From Flaccisagitta enflata (lineage: Eukaryota > Chaetognatha > Sagittoidea > Aphragmophora): DNA of 64,000 nucleotides. Of the stretch, positions 12,130-38,266 are shown in pieces (the stretch's first letter is position 1; every line of letters starts with the position of its first letter). Where the stretch lies: the NCBI GenBank assembly GCA_965153355.1, contig OZ231126.1, forward strand, positions 11,036,001 through 11,100,000. The letters are read 5' to 3'. The notes beneath the pieces are model-generated. The model did no database searches. It was not told where the DNA came from and saw only the letters and a program-made list of their open reading frames with translations. A program made the position numbers and the translations under genes.

Positions 12130-12410
12130 AACCAATCATCAAAAAATCGGTGACATAACTAAAGCACTTCAAATTTGCAAGAGATTGACGCAAACTGCAT
12201 CTCTCCAGCTCTTTCCGTTCAAAAGTTAGTCAACTTTGATTGAAATACTTCAGTTTCGCTTTTGCCATTTCACTCCATCTTCTGAGGGTATCACTTCCCT
12301 CTTTCTTCAATTACTTCTAAATGCGTTGAGCTAGACAGATGCGGTTTGCGTTGCCTGCTTGCAAATTCGAAGGGCTTCATTTATGTCACCGATTTTTCCA
12401 TGATTTGATG
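12130..12410. repeat. Inverted repeat
   Basis: AATCGGTGACATAACTAAAG, CTTCAAATTTGCAAG and GACGCAAACTGCATCT at 12145-12205 pair with 12338-12398. A possible outer end CAGGGTCTTCAAACTCATTT (11841) has a relative at 14935, with no matching target duplication. Confidence 0.5.
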
Positions 12411-13216
12411 AGTCTTGTGAAAGCTACAAGTCTAAATGTAGCAAAAGAAGAGACAAAAACAAATTGCGAGAAAGATCCAGAAGGCCTCCACTCCAGAGTA
12501 CCTCAAGAAACTCTACAAATCGCTTCCCCAGATAAGGACGGCCCTTATTCAGTCAAAGGGAACTCTCACTAATTATTGATGGATTTGTAACTGATTTATA
12601 TTTATTTTTACATAGATGAATACGTTTTTGTTACAAGTCGAAAGATTTTTTCCGCCTAGATAGTAATGAGCCTGATCTCTGAGTGAATTAAGAAAAAAAA
12701 AAGTTATAAAACTGAATTCCTTTGATATTGCATAAGCAAAAATGGAATAATGAACAAATTGAAAACATTTTTTTTTTTTTAAAAAGGAACAAGGCGCATA
12801 AAACTGTGGAGATCGAGATCGCTTTTCATCCAAAATATTACCCATTTTGGAAAAAAAGCCTCTCCGAGTATGCAGTTTCATAAATGCGGGTCTCCGCATT
12901 GTAAACTTGAGCAACAGATGGACGGACAAAGCCAGTATACATGCAAAAAAAAATCTCGCCTTGTTCAATTTGACGGAAAAAAAAACGAGTTAGTTAAAGT
13001 TTTATTTGTTTATCACACGAAATGGTTATGGTGAAAATGGTAGATTTTGGTCATTTTTGTTTGCATAATTCAATTGGGCTACTCCCCTTTTGAAATCCAT
13101 GAGATTATAAAACTAGAGCTTAAGAGCTAACCAGTGATGCAATCGGCATGTTTCCTTCACTTTTTGGAAAGATTTAAGGGCATTTCAAAGATTTCATTTT
13201 AAGGGCATTTCAAAGA

Positions 13217-13408
13217 TACAAGGCTGGATACACGGCAATCCAGTCGCGGACAGTTGGGCAGGAGCAGTAATGCGAAAACCGCTCGGAATTCAGAAATGTG
13301 ACGGAAGGACGGACGGAGGGATGGAGGGACGGACCGACGAACCGACCTACCGACCTACCGACCAACTGACACGGCAAGGTGTAGTGTCGCGTGTCTGCGA
13401 CTAAAAAT
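13217..13408 (-). mobile_element. HTE copy (diverged)
   Basis: GCTGGATACACGGC, internal AGTCGCGGAC, a GGAC/GACC core and the end hairpin GTCGCG-TGTCTG-CGAC. Confidence 0.7.
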
Positions 13409-14049
13409 GGGAGTAAAAAGGATAAATTCTATTTTTTCTGCCATTTTTGAAAGAACAAGACCAACTTCAAACTGATGGCATTTTCAAATGGTTTGATGCA
13501 CTGATAGGAGATTGTGCTCAGATTGTAAATTTTTCAACATAGATTAAAATGCTCATAAATTTAGTTTATCTATCTTAACAAGAAGTCAAGATATCTCTCT
13601 TTAAAAGGTTTTTCCAAACACATTTCCTAGATAGTTATGAGTGCTTATTTACTCTTTTTTTTTTTTTGTATCAACTATAAGGCCGAGGTAAATATCTAAT
13701 CTTGTGATACCGGTTGGTTTCTAAGACATGTTGCTCTGAAAGTAAACAGCATTGGTATATGGGAAAAGGACTAACTGGCAAAAAATCGACCCATGGTCGA
13801 TACTGAGTCGATACTTTTTTTGGGATCGACCATGATTAGATCGACCTGGTCGATACTGTAAAACAAAAAATCGTGACACCTCTGCTACATATGACGTTTT
13901 TTGTATCCTAATTTCATGGTATTGGGTCAATTAGGGAAAAAATTTCAAAGACGATACTGATCTTTTGTTTTTATCAGGCTTTCCCGTTTGGGCGAAGCTT
14001 TAATTCGTGTAGATTCAGGTTGAAATGTATTTAACACAGCTCTCACCTT

Positions 14050-14136
14050 GCCCTAACGCTAGCTCTGACCCTAACCCTAACCCTAAAACCACCCCCAACC
14101 CCAATCTTAACCCTAACCCTACCCCTAACCCTAAAT
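14050..14136. repeat. Interstitial telomere-like repeat (CCCTAA)n
   Basis: Runs of CCCTAACCCTAACCCTAA with variants (CCCCAACCCC, CCTACCCCTAACCC). TTAGGG is the animal-type telomere unit. Degenerate and embedded in ordinary sequence, so not a chromosome end. Confidence 0.75.
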
Positions 14137-14356
14137 AAAAACCAGCTTAGAAAGTCAGTAAAACAAAAGACATCACCGAATTCAAAAACAGTACCGTTTT
14201 GACCTTTCATCTTTAAACTGCTCTCATTTCTAAACTCTTCAAGCTACAGATGAGAGATTGGTTTAGAATGGAAGATAATTTTATATAGTTTTTGTATCTG
14301 AGAAAAACAATTCTTTGAAATTTCATCATGATCAACCATTTTCCTTTTTATTGGAA

Positions 14357-14550
14357 AGCAAGGCCAGATACAAGGCTACCAAAGTCGCGTGCGGGTGGGC
14401 AGGGGCAACATTTGAGGTCACTAGACCATGTGGGAAGGAGCAGTGAGGTGAAAGAAATAAAATCATAAAATAAGTAGAATGTGACCAACCGACCGACCGA
14501 CCAACCAACAGACAAAGCGGGTTTTAGAGTCACGTGCACACGACTGAAAA
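14357..14550 (-). mobile_element. HTE copy, GCACGC subtype
   Basis: GGCCAGATACAAGGC, internal AGTCGCGTGCGGGTGGGCAGG, GAGCAGTGAGG box, GACC core, terminal hairpin AGTCACGTGCACACGACT. Confidence 0.75.
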
Positions 14551-15000
14551 CAATCTTTGATTAAGTTTTTGTAAGATTTTTGTTAAAATTTTGATAGTAT
14601 TTGCCTAAAGTTCACTGTTCTGTGATAAAACCTGGCTATTTCTAACATTGGGGTCTTAGAATTTATCACTTGACTTTAATCAAGCATCTGAATTTTGAAA
14701 CACATTGAATTTTTTGCATTTTTTAAGTCAAAATTTGCGAGAAAACCACCTTTTTTGTTGAATTTACTGCATAATTTCAAACATGGATTTCTGCTGAATT
14801 TCAAGACCCACTTCTATGAAAATTTGATACAAAAAATGTCATACATAGTGCTTTTATGAGAAAAAAAATTCAAATTGAAAAGTCAAATAGCTTTAGCACA
14901 ATAAAGGTTCCTTTCGTGTCAAATGAGATTGAATGCCCTGTTGGCTAGAGACCGTACGAAGACTTTCATCTTTCTTTTACAATTTTCATATCTCTATAAA

Positions 15001-15085
15001 ACAAAGCTGGTTAAACAACTACCTTAGTCGCGTGTGGGTGGGCAGGGGCATCGGTGTGAGGAAACTAAGGATAGGAGCATATACA
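15001..15085 (-). mobile_element. HTE fragment (internal-motif end only)
   Basis: TTAGTCGCGTGTGGGTGGGCAGG and part of the following box; no core and no hairpin end. Confidence 0.45.
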
Positions 15086-15418
15086 CGAAATTAGTAGAGT
15101 AGTGGGGTTTATGAGAGCTCCTGAATCCTCATGCGTCGGCGTCAACGGCCTTGCCCTTTTTGCGTCCAAATGGAAACTTCCGCGCCGGCTGACTGATGAG
15201 TGATGAGTCACGCCCGAGCGAGGCAATTGCGGTCAGTCCATAAAGAAAAATTAAAGATGATGATGATGATCTCGCTTCTTCATGACAATTTCTCATTGGT
15301 TTTCTCTCTGTGAACAAAACGCAATCGCACTAGGGAGCAAAACGATTCTTTCGTGGAATTATCTGTATTTGATCACTGCACTGTTTCTTCCCTAATTATC
15401 GGGCCTCATTTAGTCATA

Positions 15419-15629
15419 ACAAGGCCGGATACACGGCTACCGAAGTCGCGTGCGGGTGGGCAGGGGCCATATTTGAGGTCACCAGACCATTTGGGCAGGA
15501 GCAGTGAGGTCAAAGAAATAAAATCATAAAAAAAAGTAAAGTGTGACCGACCGACCAACCGACCGACCGACCGACCGACCGACCGACGGACAAAGCGGGT
15601 TGTAGAGTCATGTGCACGCGACTTAAAAA
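15419..15629 (-). mobile_element. HTE copy, GCACGC subtype
   Basis: AACAAGGCCGG end, internal AGTCGCGTGCGGGTGGGCAGG, GAGCAGTGAGG, (CCGA)n core, terminal GCACGCGACT complementary to the internal motif. Confidence 0.8.
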
Positions 15630-15864
15630 TGAGGAGATACTTGACGCAAAGAATGATTCCTTCCTTGTTGAAACGTGTATGAAATATAAATCTGCAATAT
15701 GCAAATGAGGTTGGGCTGAATTCGGTGGAACACGGAATTATCTGTGAAAGTGCTGCTGCGGCGGTAGATTGTGCCAAACTTGCACAGCGGCGGAAAGCTT
15801 TGTTCTCTCTTCCCTTAATCTTTCAAGGTTCCGCCTTCTTTTATTTATTTCTTCCGTAATTTTC

Positions 15865-16031
15865 TTTTTAGTCGCGGACAAGCGACTCTATAAGAGGCTT
15901 TGTCCGTCCGTCCGTCCGTTGGTCGGTTGGTTGGTCGGTCCGTGGTGATCGAGTTGAAAAGTGTGAAAACGCGCATTTCCGCCCCTGCCCACCCGTCCGC
16001 GACTGGTATTGGCCGTGTATCCGGCCTTGTT
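15865..16031 (+). mobile_element. HTE copy, subfamily A
   Basis: AGTCGCGGACAAGCGACT hairpin, TCTATAAGAGG, CCGT/TGGT core, CCCCTGCCCACCC, internal GTCCGCGACT and GGCCGTGTATCCGGCC-TTGTT. Confidence 0.8.
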
Positions 16032-16866
16032 CCCTTATTCCTTCCTCCCCCTTTCTCCCTACATTAGCCCCTTGACCGGTCGCATCTCCCGCACTATGGC
16101 GCGGGCGCTGCGTAGCATTGCTAAGATGCTACAGAGAACCGGCACCTCAGTTACTATCACCCAATGATTCTTTATCGGAATCGCTTAATTGACCTCACAT
16201 TCGTCAATCATATTGCACCGTGTTCCCTAGCTTTGGTAGGTAGGGAAAAATGACTCAGCATAACGACCTTAACTGAGCTGTAACTAGCATGTAGAGGCAT
16301 CTCACTATATATAAAAATAAAACTTCTGTTGGACTTTTTTAAATATACTATATTGGCTACTAAAACGCGCCAACTCAGTGAAATTGAGAGAGAGAAAAAG
16401 TTGTCAGAAATTTTTATGTCCCTCAACCCTAGCGTATATGCTACAAAATTTAAGAAAATATCATTATTTTTATCAGACTTTGCTTGATTTATCACAGAGT
16501 CAGACCACGGTACTTTTTTTGGCGATGAAAATAGTGATAATTACCAGAAATGAAAAAAATGCTTAGAAAATCTCGTTTTTACTGAAATCAGAGAACCGTG
16601 TGGTCATGTTCGCCCATACGCCTTGTAGATTAAGCTTTGCTGATTCTAAATCTGTTTTTAAAAATCACGTGCGATATGGCGGGAAATGGCGAGAGGCAAA
16701 ACCGTGATCCCTTTTCATTATATATTAGATTTTTCTTAGATCGATAAAGATAGGGGTCAAGGTCCACTATAGAGGTAGGAGAATAAATATTGTCATGGAA
16801 TCGACGCGTAAAACTGATGCAGACGATTCATGCGTTGTGTTCCCGTTGCTACGTAATTTCAGTTTC

Positions 16867-17090
16867 GTTTTTAGTCACGTGCTACGCAACTCTACACCCC
16901 GCTTTGTTGGCATGTTTGTCCGTTGGTCCATCTGTTGGTCCATCCGTCCGTCCATCACAGTTTACTTTTTTTGTTTTGTTTTTTTTTTTGCGGTTTTTGG
17001 CTTCACTGCTCCTGCCAAAATGATGGAGTGACCTCAATTATGGCCCCTGCCCACCCACACGCAACCTGGGTAGCCGTGTATCCGGCCTTC
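16867..17090 (+). mobile_element. HTE copy, GCACGC subtype
   Basis: AGTCACGTGCTACGCAACT end, CCGT core, TCACTGCTCCTGCC box, CCCCTGCCCACCC and GTGTATCCGGCC. Confidence 0.75.
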
Positions 17091-17120
17091 TAAAACTCTT
17101 TATTGTAAGTTTGAAACAAA

Positions 17121-17310
17121 CAAGGCCGGATACAAGGCTACCCCAGTTGCATGCAGGTGGGCAGGGGCCTTAATTGAGGTCACTGCATCATTTGGGAAGG
17201 TGCAGTGAGGCCAGAGACCCCATAAAACAAAAAAAAGTAAAGTGTGATGGACCGACGGACGGACCGATGGACGGATGGACCGACATAGTAATGTAGCACG
17301 CGACTAAAAA
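17121..17310 (-). mobile_element. HTE copy, GCACGC subtype, opposite to its neighbour
   Basis: CAAGGCCGGATACAAGGC, AGTTGCATGCAGGTGGGCAGG, a short GGAC core and GCACGCGACTAAAAA. With the copy at 16867-17090 it forms an inverted pair 30 bp apart. Confidence 0.75.
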
Positions 17311-17385
17311 TAAGATATAGGCTCAGAACAATATCAATATTTATGGGGATTGCCCAGGACAAGTTGTCCAAAGGAAGCACACCGA

Positions 17386-18629
17386 TTTTTAGTTGCATGC
17401 TATGCGACTCTACACCCCGCTCTGTCGGTGCGTCTGTCGGTTGGGCGGTTGGTCAGTTGGTCCCCTTTTTGGGCAGCGGCCCCAAAGTGTCAATGTCCTG
17501 TAGGACACAGGGGTGAACCATTGTGTACATGTGTCCATCCCCCCTCCAAAGCTTCTCAATCCTCAAATTCCCATTGAATAACATGGGAAATTGATAATAT
17601 GCAAACTTCCCATTAAATAACATGGAAAATTGATAAAAAAATTTTAAAAATGTGAAATTCCCATTGAATAACGTGGCAAATTGATGAGAAATTGAAGAAA
17701 TGCAAAACTCCCATTGAAAAATCATGGAAAATTGCTCCAAAGCCGTCAATTATGCCCCCTAAAAACATATGGAAATTCATCTATGTCCTACAGGACATCT
17801 GCTCTTTGGGGCCGCTGCCCTGCTCTCATTCCACTTCTTCAGCCATCACTCCAAGCAGGGCATCGGGTGATGCTGACCATGTGCGATCCTTGAATGACTT
17901 GATCTTCTTCTTCTTCTTCCCTTTCTATTCTAGTTCTTCCTCTTTTTGCTCTTTTTTGGGCAGCGGCCCCAAATATGGGGGAATTTTGAGACATCCATCC
18001 TTTTGTCCGTTTTTCCGTCCGTCCTCCCATCCATTTTTTTCGTCCGTCCATCCTTCCATCCGTCTGTCCCCCCATTGACCATCAAGGCCTAAAATTACCC
18101 CTCCCAAGCCTCAATTTAGCCCTCCAGGCCTCAAATTAGCCCTCGGCTTTAAATCAGCCCCATATATGCCTCAAATCTGCCCCCCACACCTCAAATCTGC
18201 TCTCCAGACCTTCAATCAGCCCTCCAAGCATAAAATCAGCCCTCTAAACCTCGAATCTGCTCTCTGAGCTTTAATTCTGCCCTCCAGCCCTCAAATATGC
18301 CTTCAGTGGCCTAAATCAGCCAACTAAAGCCTGAAATATGCCCCCTCAGGATTGACAGAAGGACGGACGTCTCCATATTCACCCCTGTATTCTACCAGAC
18401 ATTGGCCCTTTAGGGCCGCTGCCCTTCTCTCACTACTTCTTAACTGGATCATTCTCAGCATGGCATTGGGTACCACTGACCATGTGCGATCCTTGGATGA
18501 CTAGTTACTTTTTTGGCGTTTTTGAGCATTTTGAGCATACAGCTCCTGCCCAGATGCCCTAGTGACCTTCTCCTGCTCCTGTCCACCCGGACGCGACTAG
18601 GGTAGCCGTGTATCCGGCCTTGTTTTTTT
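17386..18629 (+). mobile_element. Composite HTE carrying paired inverted-repeat modules and minisatellites
   Basis: HTE left end (AGTTGCATGC-TATGCGACT, CGGT core), then GGGCAGCGGCCCC with an ATGTCCTGTAGGACA box, a minisatellite of about 56 bp (17540-17745), the inverted module ending GGGGCCGCTGCCC at about 17820, a second GGGCAGCGGCCCC at 17958, a 20-21-bp minisatellite (18085-18345, CTCAAATCTGCCCTCC type), the inverted module near 18415 and an HTE right end (CCGGACGCGACTAGG, GTGTATCCGGCC). The flanking text CATGTGCGATCCTTG occurs twice. Confidence 0.7.
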
Positions 18630-19591
18630 AAAATGGCTGAAATTCATTCTTGCCAAGACCTTTCCAACTTTCACATTGTCATATGGTGGAGTAAGCTAGG
18701 TGCGCGTGAACTGTTATCGTACACAGACCGCTGCCCTCAATTTTTGAAAGAAAATGCCCTCAAATGTGCAGAAATGCACATCAAAAATCATGATCAATCA
18801 TAAAACCATTGAAAAAAAATTTCCAAAATGTCATGTGAATTAGGTGATTTAACAACGTTTTGGTTTTCTTATTGAAATAATAAATTTTTTTTCCAATGTT
18901 GCATATTTGGTGGGGCAAAATAGAAATTGAAGCGAATTTACTCTTTCAGATACAGCGACGTCTTATTTTCTTTCAGACAGTCAGTTACCGCCCCTGCCCA
19001 CCCATACATGACAATATTTGCTGTTTCTTTGGCCCTAATGCTGAGTTTGAATGCGCCCCTTTAAAGGGTTCAATTAAGTCTCGGTCAGTGTGTCTGTTTC
19101 TGTGTCTCTGTCTGTCTCTGCCTGTCTGTCTGTCTCTGTCTGTCTGTCTCTGACAGTGTCTCTCTGTCTCTCTCTCATTCTCCTTCAGATGAAGCATGTT
19201 TTGACCTATCAAAAGACGTTTTAGGTTTGGTGCAAAATGAGACCATTACACTCATGTTTCGACTCTCTAGCAATCTCACATGTGCCAGCGTGTCAGCCAG
19301 TATCAAAATTAGTCACCTGGCAAGATTTTACTTTGGGGGCGCACATATTAATGCATTTTGAAACTCGGTATGGCCTAATTTTTTCGAGGAAAAAAAAAGT
19401 GCCAGAAAACGATTGGTGGATTCCACTCACATTCAGTTACATAGGGGCCATGAAAATCATCTAAAGTGTCATTGATGGTTCTAATTATCAAAATACATGT
19501 AATTACGAGTCAATCCATGTGCACATAAGGATTTTTGACCATTTTAGCCGTTTTCGATTGAGTACCCTAAATATACATATAAAAACACATT

Positions 19592-19848
19592 TTTAAGTGC
19601 GTCCTCGCACTTCTATAAGAGGACATGTCCGTTGGTTGGTCGGTTGGTCGGTCAGTCGGTCACGCAAACGTTTGAAAGGGTTCATTCTGACGTATTTCGT
19701 CGTTCCTATCACCATTTATGCCTTACCACATTCATTTTCATTCATTCCTTCATTCATTCATTCATTCATTCATCAAAAACGTTCATTCACAAGTTCTTAA
19801 TCAAGCGAGGCGCACTTATTGGCCTTTACTTGGCCTTGTTTTTTCATT
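19592..19848 (+). mobile_element. HTE copy, subfamily C
   Basis: AAGTGCGTCCTCGCACTT hairpin, TCTATAAGAGG, TGGT/CGGT core, then (ATTC)n, GCGAGGCGCACTTATTGGCC and CTTGGCCTTGTTTT. Lacks the G-rich box of subfamily A. Confidence 0.75.
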
Positions 19849-20302
19849 ATTTTCCATAAATCTTCATGATCAAATTTTAGATAATTTTCGAGTTCAGAAT
19901 AGAATTAAGATGTTTTTCATTTTGTTAGATATGTCACATTATATACTTTCTAAAAAGAAGGAAGTTTATTTTGTCTTCAAAATACTCAAAACAATACATA
20001 CTATTGTAGTTTACACCAAAAAAATAACCTTTTTTTTGAAAGAATCTAGTGTGACAAATTAAATGAACCAGAAAGTCCTTTCTGAGTTCAAATCCACATT
20101 CAAATATACTGTAAAAATTGACCCTAAAGAATTACAACTTAACACACAAAAATCTTTTGTGTTTTTTGGTTTTTTTCTCAAAGAAATATCAATAGAATTC
20201 TTAGTTTTTATTCTGGTAACACACCTCTCACTTAAACAATACCCCAGAATCGGAAGCTATGCTGAGTCATTTTTTCCTACCTACCACAGCTAGGGAACAC
20301 GG

Positions 20303-21282
20303 TAAATACAGCACCATGTGTTAACTGTGTGTTAACTATTGTCTTTTTTTCAAAATCATGCTCTTAAATCAACCATTCTCGCTTCGTCTATCCATTTCTC
20401 TGGTAACTGATATGAATCCCACAAACAAAACGCAAATTCAATGCAATACCACCGATATCCGATGCTTTATATTCTTAAAAATAGTTGATAATTCGTTTTT
20501 TTTTTTTACAGCAGTAATGATTTATGAGCATAGTCAGTTAGTTTAATCATGATTGTTAACGCCTGTACTTAATGAACGAACAAACGAGCAATGGTCCATG
20601 AAATGATAATTATTTTTTTGAAGTTTTGTTTTTTATCATACATATATTTTGAACAAAAAGGTACGTAAGCCGTGATAGATTAGGTATATATAATATACAT
20701 AAATCATAAATGAGCTCTCGCTTCTTTTATTTTTACTTTGCCGATTGCCAAAGAAAAGTAAGACGCGGTGGACATACACAATTTGAACAAACAGGCGAGA
20801 GAGAGAGAGTATTTTGACACCAATGACATGAATAGAAAAAGCGAACATCATTCATAACAGTTGCAGTGAACATTCACAGTATAATTCACAGTATTATCAT
20901 AATCATAGGCGGACGCGGAATAAGTTTGTAAAAAGAATGGCAAAGTGGTAGCGACATGACAATAAAGCATTTTTAACACCAACTCACATGTTTGTCTTGG
21001 CCAGATGCAATCAGTTATTTTCTAAGCAAAATATGTTTACATAACAAATTTGGTATTTACTCCGATGTGTATTTGCATAATACCTAGAAAAGAGGCATTA
21101 ATTTGTCTTTTTTTTCCAATCGAATTTTTTTTTTCAAATCCCTCATGGACCATAAGATGATATTCTAGCAGCGCTTTTGCTATAGAAGGAAGTTTCACTT
21201 GAAGGAAGAGAAAAAATGAAATCAGTGAGAAAAACATAGAGAGGAAAAGTCATAAAAAAACAACTGAACAAGATGGACTAGC
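20303..21282. other. AT-rich sequence, nothing recognised
   Basis: No supported gene or repeat beyond a short (GA) run near 20800. Confidence 0.5.
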
Positions 21283-21960
21283 GTCGCAGAGGCGGCGACG
21301 CGCCAGCAGCCACGGCAGCGATGCGCTAGCAAGGTCAATGACGTCGTACAAAGTCAACACCTGTTGCCGTTGGCAACATCGAATCGGTCCCATAACGTCA
21401 ACGATGATGCACAGAACTACGGTTTGTTGGTAGCAATGCGCCGCTATGCATTGGTGACTTCAGTGGTGGTGCAGTGGCAATTTTGGTAGTGATGCGCCGC
21501 ACTGACCTAGTAGTCTCTATGGTGATGCAGTGGCAATGTTAGTGGCGATGCACTGCACTGCGTGGTGGCGTCTGTGTTGATATGGTAGCAATGCTGGTAG
21601 TGATGCACTGCAAATCACCGGTTGCGTCTGTGGTAATACAGTGGCGATGTTGGTTGTGATCATGTGATGCATCAAAAAAGCGCAGCGACGCGCCTCCCAT
21701 GTAGGCATCTACGATGCACTAACAAAAGTGAAGGCGGCGATGCACAAATGGAGACATCATCGCCAACGTACTGACGACAACGTCAAGGGTGGCGCACCAA
21801 CTACAATGAAGGCAACAACGCACCCGTTAAGAAACCATTACCAAATCACTGGTGAAAGTGTCAACGGCGATGCACCGACTAAAGTGAAGGCAGCGACGCA
21901 TCCACGAAGTAATCATCACCGACGCGCTGACGGCAACGTCGGATGCTACAAAAAGGCGAA
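21283..21960. repeat. Degraded 55-65-bp minisatellite
   Basis: GATGCGCCGC / GATGCACTGC, GTGGCAATGTTGGTAGTGATG and related words recur irregularly; the second part (21725-21960) uses related words such as GGCGATGCACC and AACGTCAA. No credible ORF. Confidence 0.6.
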
Positions 21961-22234
21961 ACCGAAGTAGAATTTAGAAATGGTATATCCTCATTTCAGT
22001 AACACAACAAAAAAAGAAAGAAAATAACAATTACATCGACAAATATCAAGACGATGGACGGGAAGGACGCTTTTTCTTTCAAAGGGGGCAGGGGGAAGGT
22101 GACGATGAGCGAGCTAAGGGCGTTGGAGAGCGAGTCGAGGAGGAGAGGAGGAAGGGGAGGAGGAGGAAGGGGAGGAGAAGGAGCAATGACGATGAGCGAG
22201 TCTAAGGGAGCGGTGGGAAGTAATTGGCATTCAT

Positions 22235-22870
22235 CCGTGTATTTGTTTTTCGAACAAATGAAATTCAAGAAGCTGCTGAAGTTTCGACCCCATGTAACTT
22301 TCTGCGATCGATTTCCAATGAATTTAATGGAACATGTTGCTGTTGCCGTCGCTGTTGCTGTTGTAGTTTCAATCTCGCATCCCCTTTTGTCGACAACATC
22401 GAATGAAGGAAAATAAAGGGGCCTTAGTAGTTTCAATCTCATGTAACATCTCTAGTTATGAGGTTGTTGTCGTTTTGATCTCGCAAGTTTTTTTTCGGAT
22501 GAATGAAGTTCAAGAAGCTGTAGCCGTTTCAGCTCAATCTTTTTAGTCGCGGACGAGCGACTCTGTGAGAGGCTTTGTCCGTCCGTCCATCCGTCCGTCC
22601 GTCCGTCCGTCCGTTGGTGAGCAAGAGTCGAAAAGTGGAAAAACCAGCGTTTCCGCCCCTGCCCACCTGTCCGCGACTGGTATTGGACGTGTATCCGGCC
22701 TTGTTTAGTTGCAGTCTGCATCTTGAATAAGAATCACGTCGAACAAATGAAATTCAAGAGGGTGTTCTAGTTTCGATCTCATGTGTTGCTAACGTCTTTG
22801 AACAAATGAAATTCGAGAGGCTGTTGGAGTTTCCATCTATCGTTTACTAGTGTTTCGAACGACGTCGAAC
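22235..22870 (-). repeat. Degraded tandem copies of the CSK exon 9 terminus
   Basis: Diverged copies of the block ATCGAAACGACAACAGC, TTCTTGAATTTC, GTTTGTTCGAC (minus strand; last codons, stop and first UTR bases) occur near 22800-22850, 22735-22790, 22490-22540, 22420-22470, 22345-22400 and 22240-22310. An HTE copy interrupts the array at 22540-22706. A GGA-rich purine tract lies just beyond (22130-22190). Confidence 0.7.
22540..22706 (+). mobile_element. HTE copy inside the CSK exon 9-derived array
   Basis: AGTCGCGGACGAGCGACT, (CCGT)n, CCCCTGCCCACC, GTCCGCGACT, GTGTATCCGGCC-TTGTTT. Confidence 0.8.
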
Positions 22871-22879
22871 AAACGAAAT

Positions 22880-36487
<13,608 letters not shown>

Positions 36488-36507
36488 TGTTTTAACACAT
36501 CGAACAA

Positions 36508-36612
<105 letters not shown>

Positions 36613-37179
36613 CTTTTTCTCCTTCTAAGCGCGAATTTTTTTCCAAGCGGAGAAAACTTTTGTATTGGCGGTGATTATTTTGCATGCACTTACATGGAAC
36701 ATCTAATGGGATTAAATGACGATATACGAGTGAATCACGGTAGGATCATTCCGACCTCAACGTCACATCCGCTTTCAGCTGTTGGCCCAGCCGGCGGTCG
36801 CACAATGCAGAGGTTTACTCCCTCTACACAATGCGGGTGTAAGGGCTTGCACAACAATGATATTGCTGTAAATAAGAAAGAGTTAATTTCTTTACACATT
36901 TTCGTCACTGACAATCGCCAATACACAACGGTGCATCGGTGCATCGCCAATACACATCGGTGCATTTTAGAACAAGTCAAATACGCGAGCATTGTAGATC
37001 GTGTTACGGTTGCATGATTGTAATAAACCGGCAAAGACCGTCATGATTGTAATAAACCGTCCGATCGACCAAACAACGGGCGTAAGAAAAAAGCCTCTTG
37101 TATACGTGCATCGGCGCAAGCAAAAATTTTATTTATGCATGACGCGAAGTGTAAAAGTCAAGATCACAGACTAATTTCT

Positions 37180-37250
37180 CACACATCGATCATCCGACGG
37201 GCGGACCGACCGACGAAGCGGGTGACGTAGTGAAGTGCACACGACTAAAG
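37180..37250 (-). mobile_element. HTE terminal fragment
   Basis: GGGCGGACCGACCGACGAAGC and an AGTGCACACGACTAAAGAG end; the G-rich box is missing. Confidence 0.5.
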
Positions 37251-37342
37251 AGATTTACTTGTTATGCAAACTGCAGGGGTTGGCTCTGAAATAGTGAAAC
37301 AGTCTGTTAATCTCTGTTCCGAAGAAGAACCAAGATCCGCAA

Positions 37343-37388
<46 letters not shown>

Positions 37389-37519
37389 TCCACTCCTCGA
37401 TGCCAAAAGAAATACTTTTGATTGTAACCAACAGAGCCAAGTCTCTTTTTAAACGTGATTCATGATGAGAGGCGTTGTGACAACATTCACGCTTTTCATT
37501 TTGTAAGAACATGGATATT

Positions 37520-37850
37520 TGAAATGAGCCTCAGCGTTTTTATTTTTAGCTCTGTTTTGAGGCTCAAGTGTTCTTAACTTTTTTTTTATAATAATTTTTC
37601 TATAATTATATATTTATAATATCATAATGATTTATTCTAAGCAGCCGTATAAAAAAACATAAAAAAATCTAAAATTAACATTCAGTAAATGATGAATTAT
37701 CATTATAAAAATAATTATCAAAATATCAATCAAAAAAGATTTTTTCTTTAATTTTACTAATTTTTTAAAAAATTGATTATTTTTTTTTGCCAAATCTGAA
37801 GCTGATGTTCTTTTAAACAGTGTTCTTATGAAAAGAAAAGCGTAAATTGT
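37520..37850. repeat. Dispersed repeat (GTTCTTAT family)
   Basis: GAGGCTCAAGTGTTCTTAAC and AATCTGAAGCTGATGTTCTT with an AT-rich middle; a second copy at 52062-52460, diverged pieces at 54095-54185, 58180-58340 and 59805-59915. Confidence 0.55.
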
Positions 37851-37866
37851 ATGATTTACCCACTAA

Positions 37867-38085
37867 AACTTTTTGGCTGCAGACACGCAACTCTATTAGA
37901 GGATTTGTCCGTCCGTCGGCCCATCAGTCTGTTTGTCCATCCGTTGGTCCGTGGACATGAGTCAAAAAGTGCAAAAATGAGCGTTTTAGATGGTTTTTGT
38001 GTATGCAAGGGGGCATGAGGTGTGGATGGGTGTTGGATGCCCTTGCCCACCCGTCCGCGACAATATTTTGACCCGTATCACTTAT
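37867..38085 (+). mobile_element. HTE copy, subfamily B
   Basis: GCTGCAGACACGCAACT, CCGT/CGGC core, a GGGGGCATGAGG stretch, CCCTTGCCCACCCGTCCGCG then ACAATATTTTGACCCGTATCAC. Confidence 0.72.
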
Positions 38086-38139
38086 TTGCTGTTATTCGCA
38101 ATGGCCATTGCAATGCATTTTGCTAGATTTGAATTCAAG

Positions 38140-38234
<95 letters not shown>

Positions 38235-38266
38235 AGAGAGAGACGGACGGACGGACTGACTGACAA

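Noticed and set aside
12339-12572. 77-codon plus-strand ORF
   Set aside because: Overlaps one arm of an inverted repeat, with no domain or splice support.
14050-14136. Chromosome end
   Set aside because: The tract is short, degenerate and flanked by ordinary sequence on both sides.
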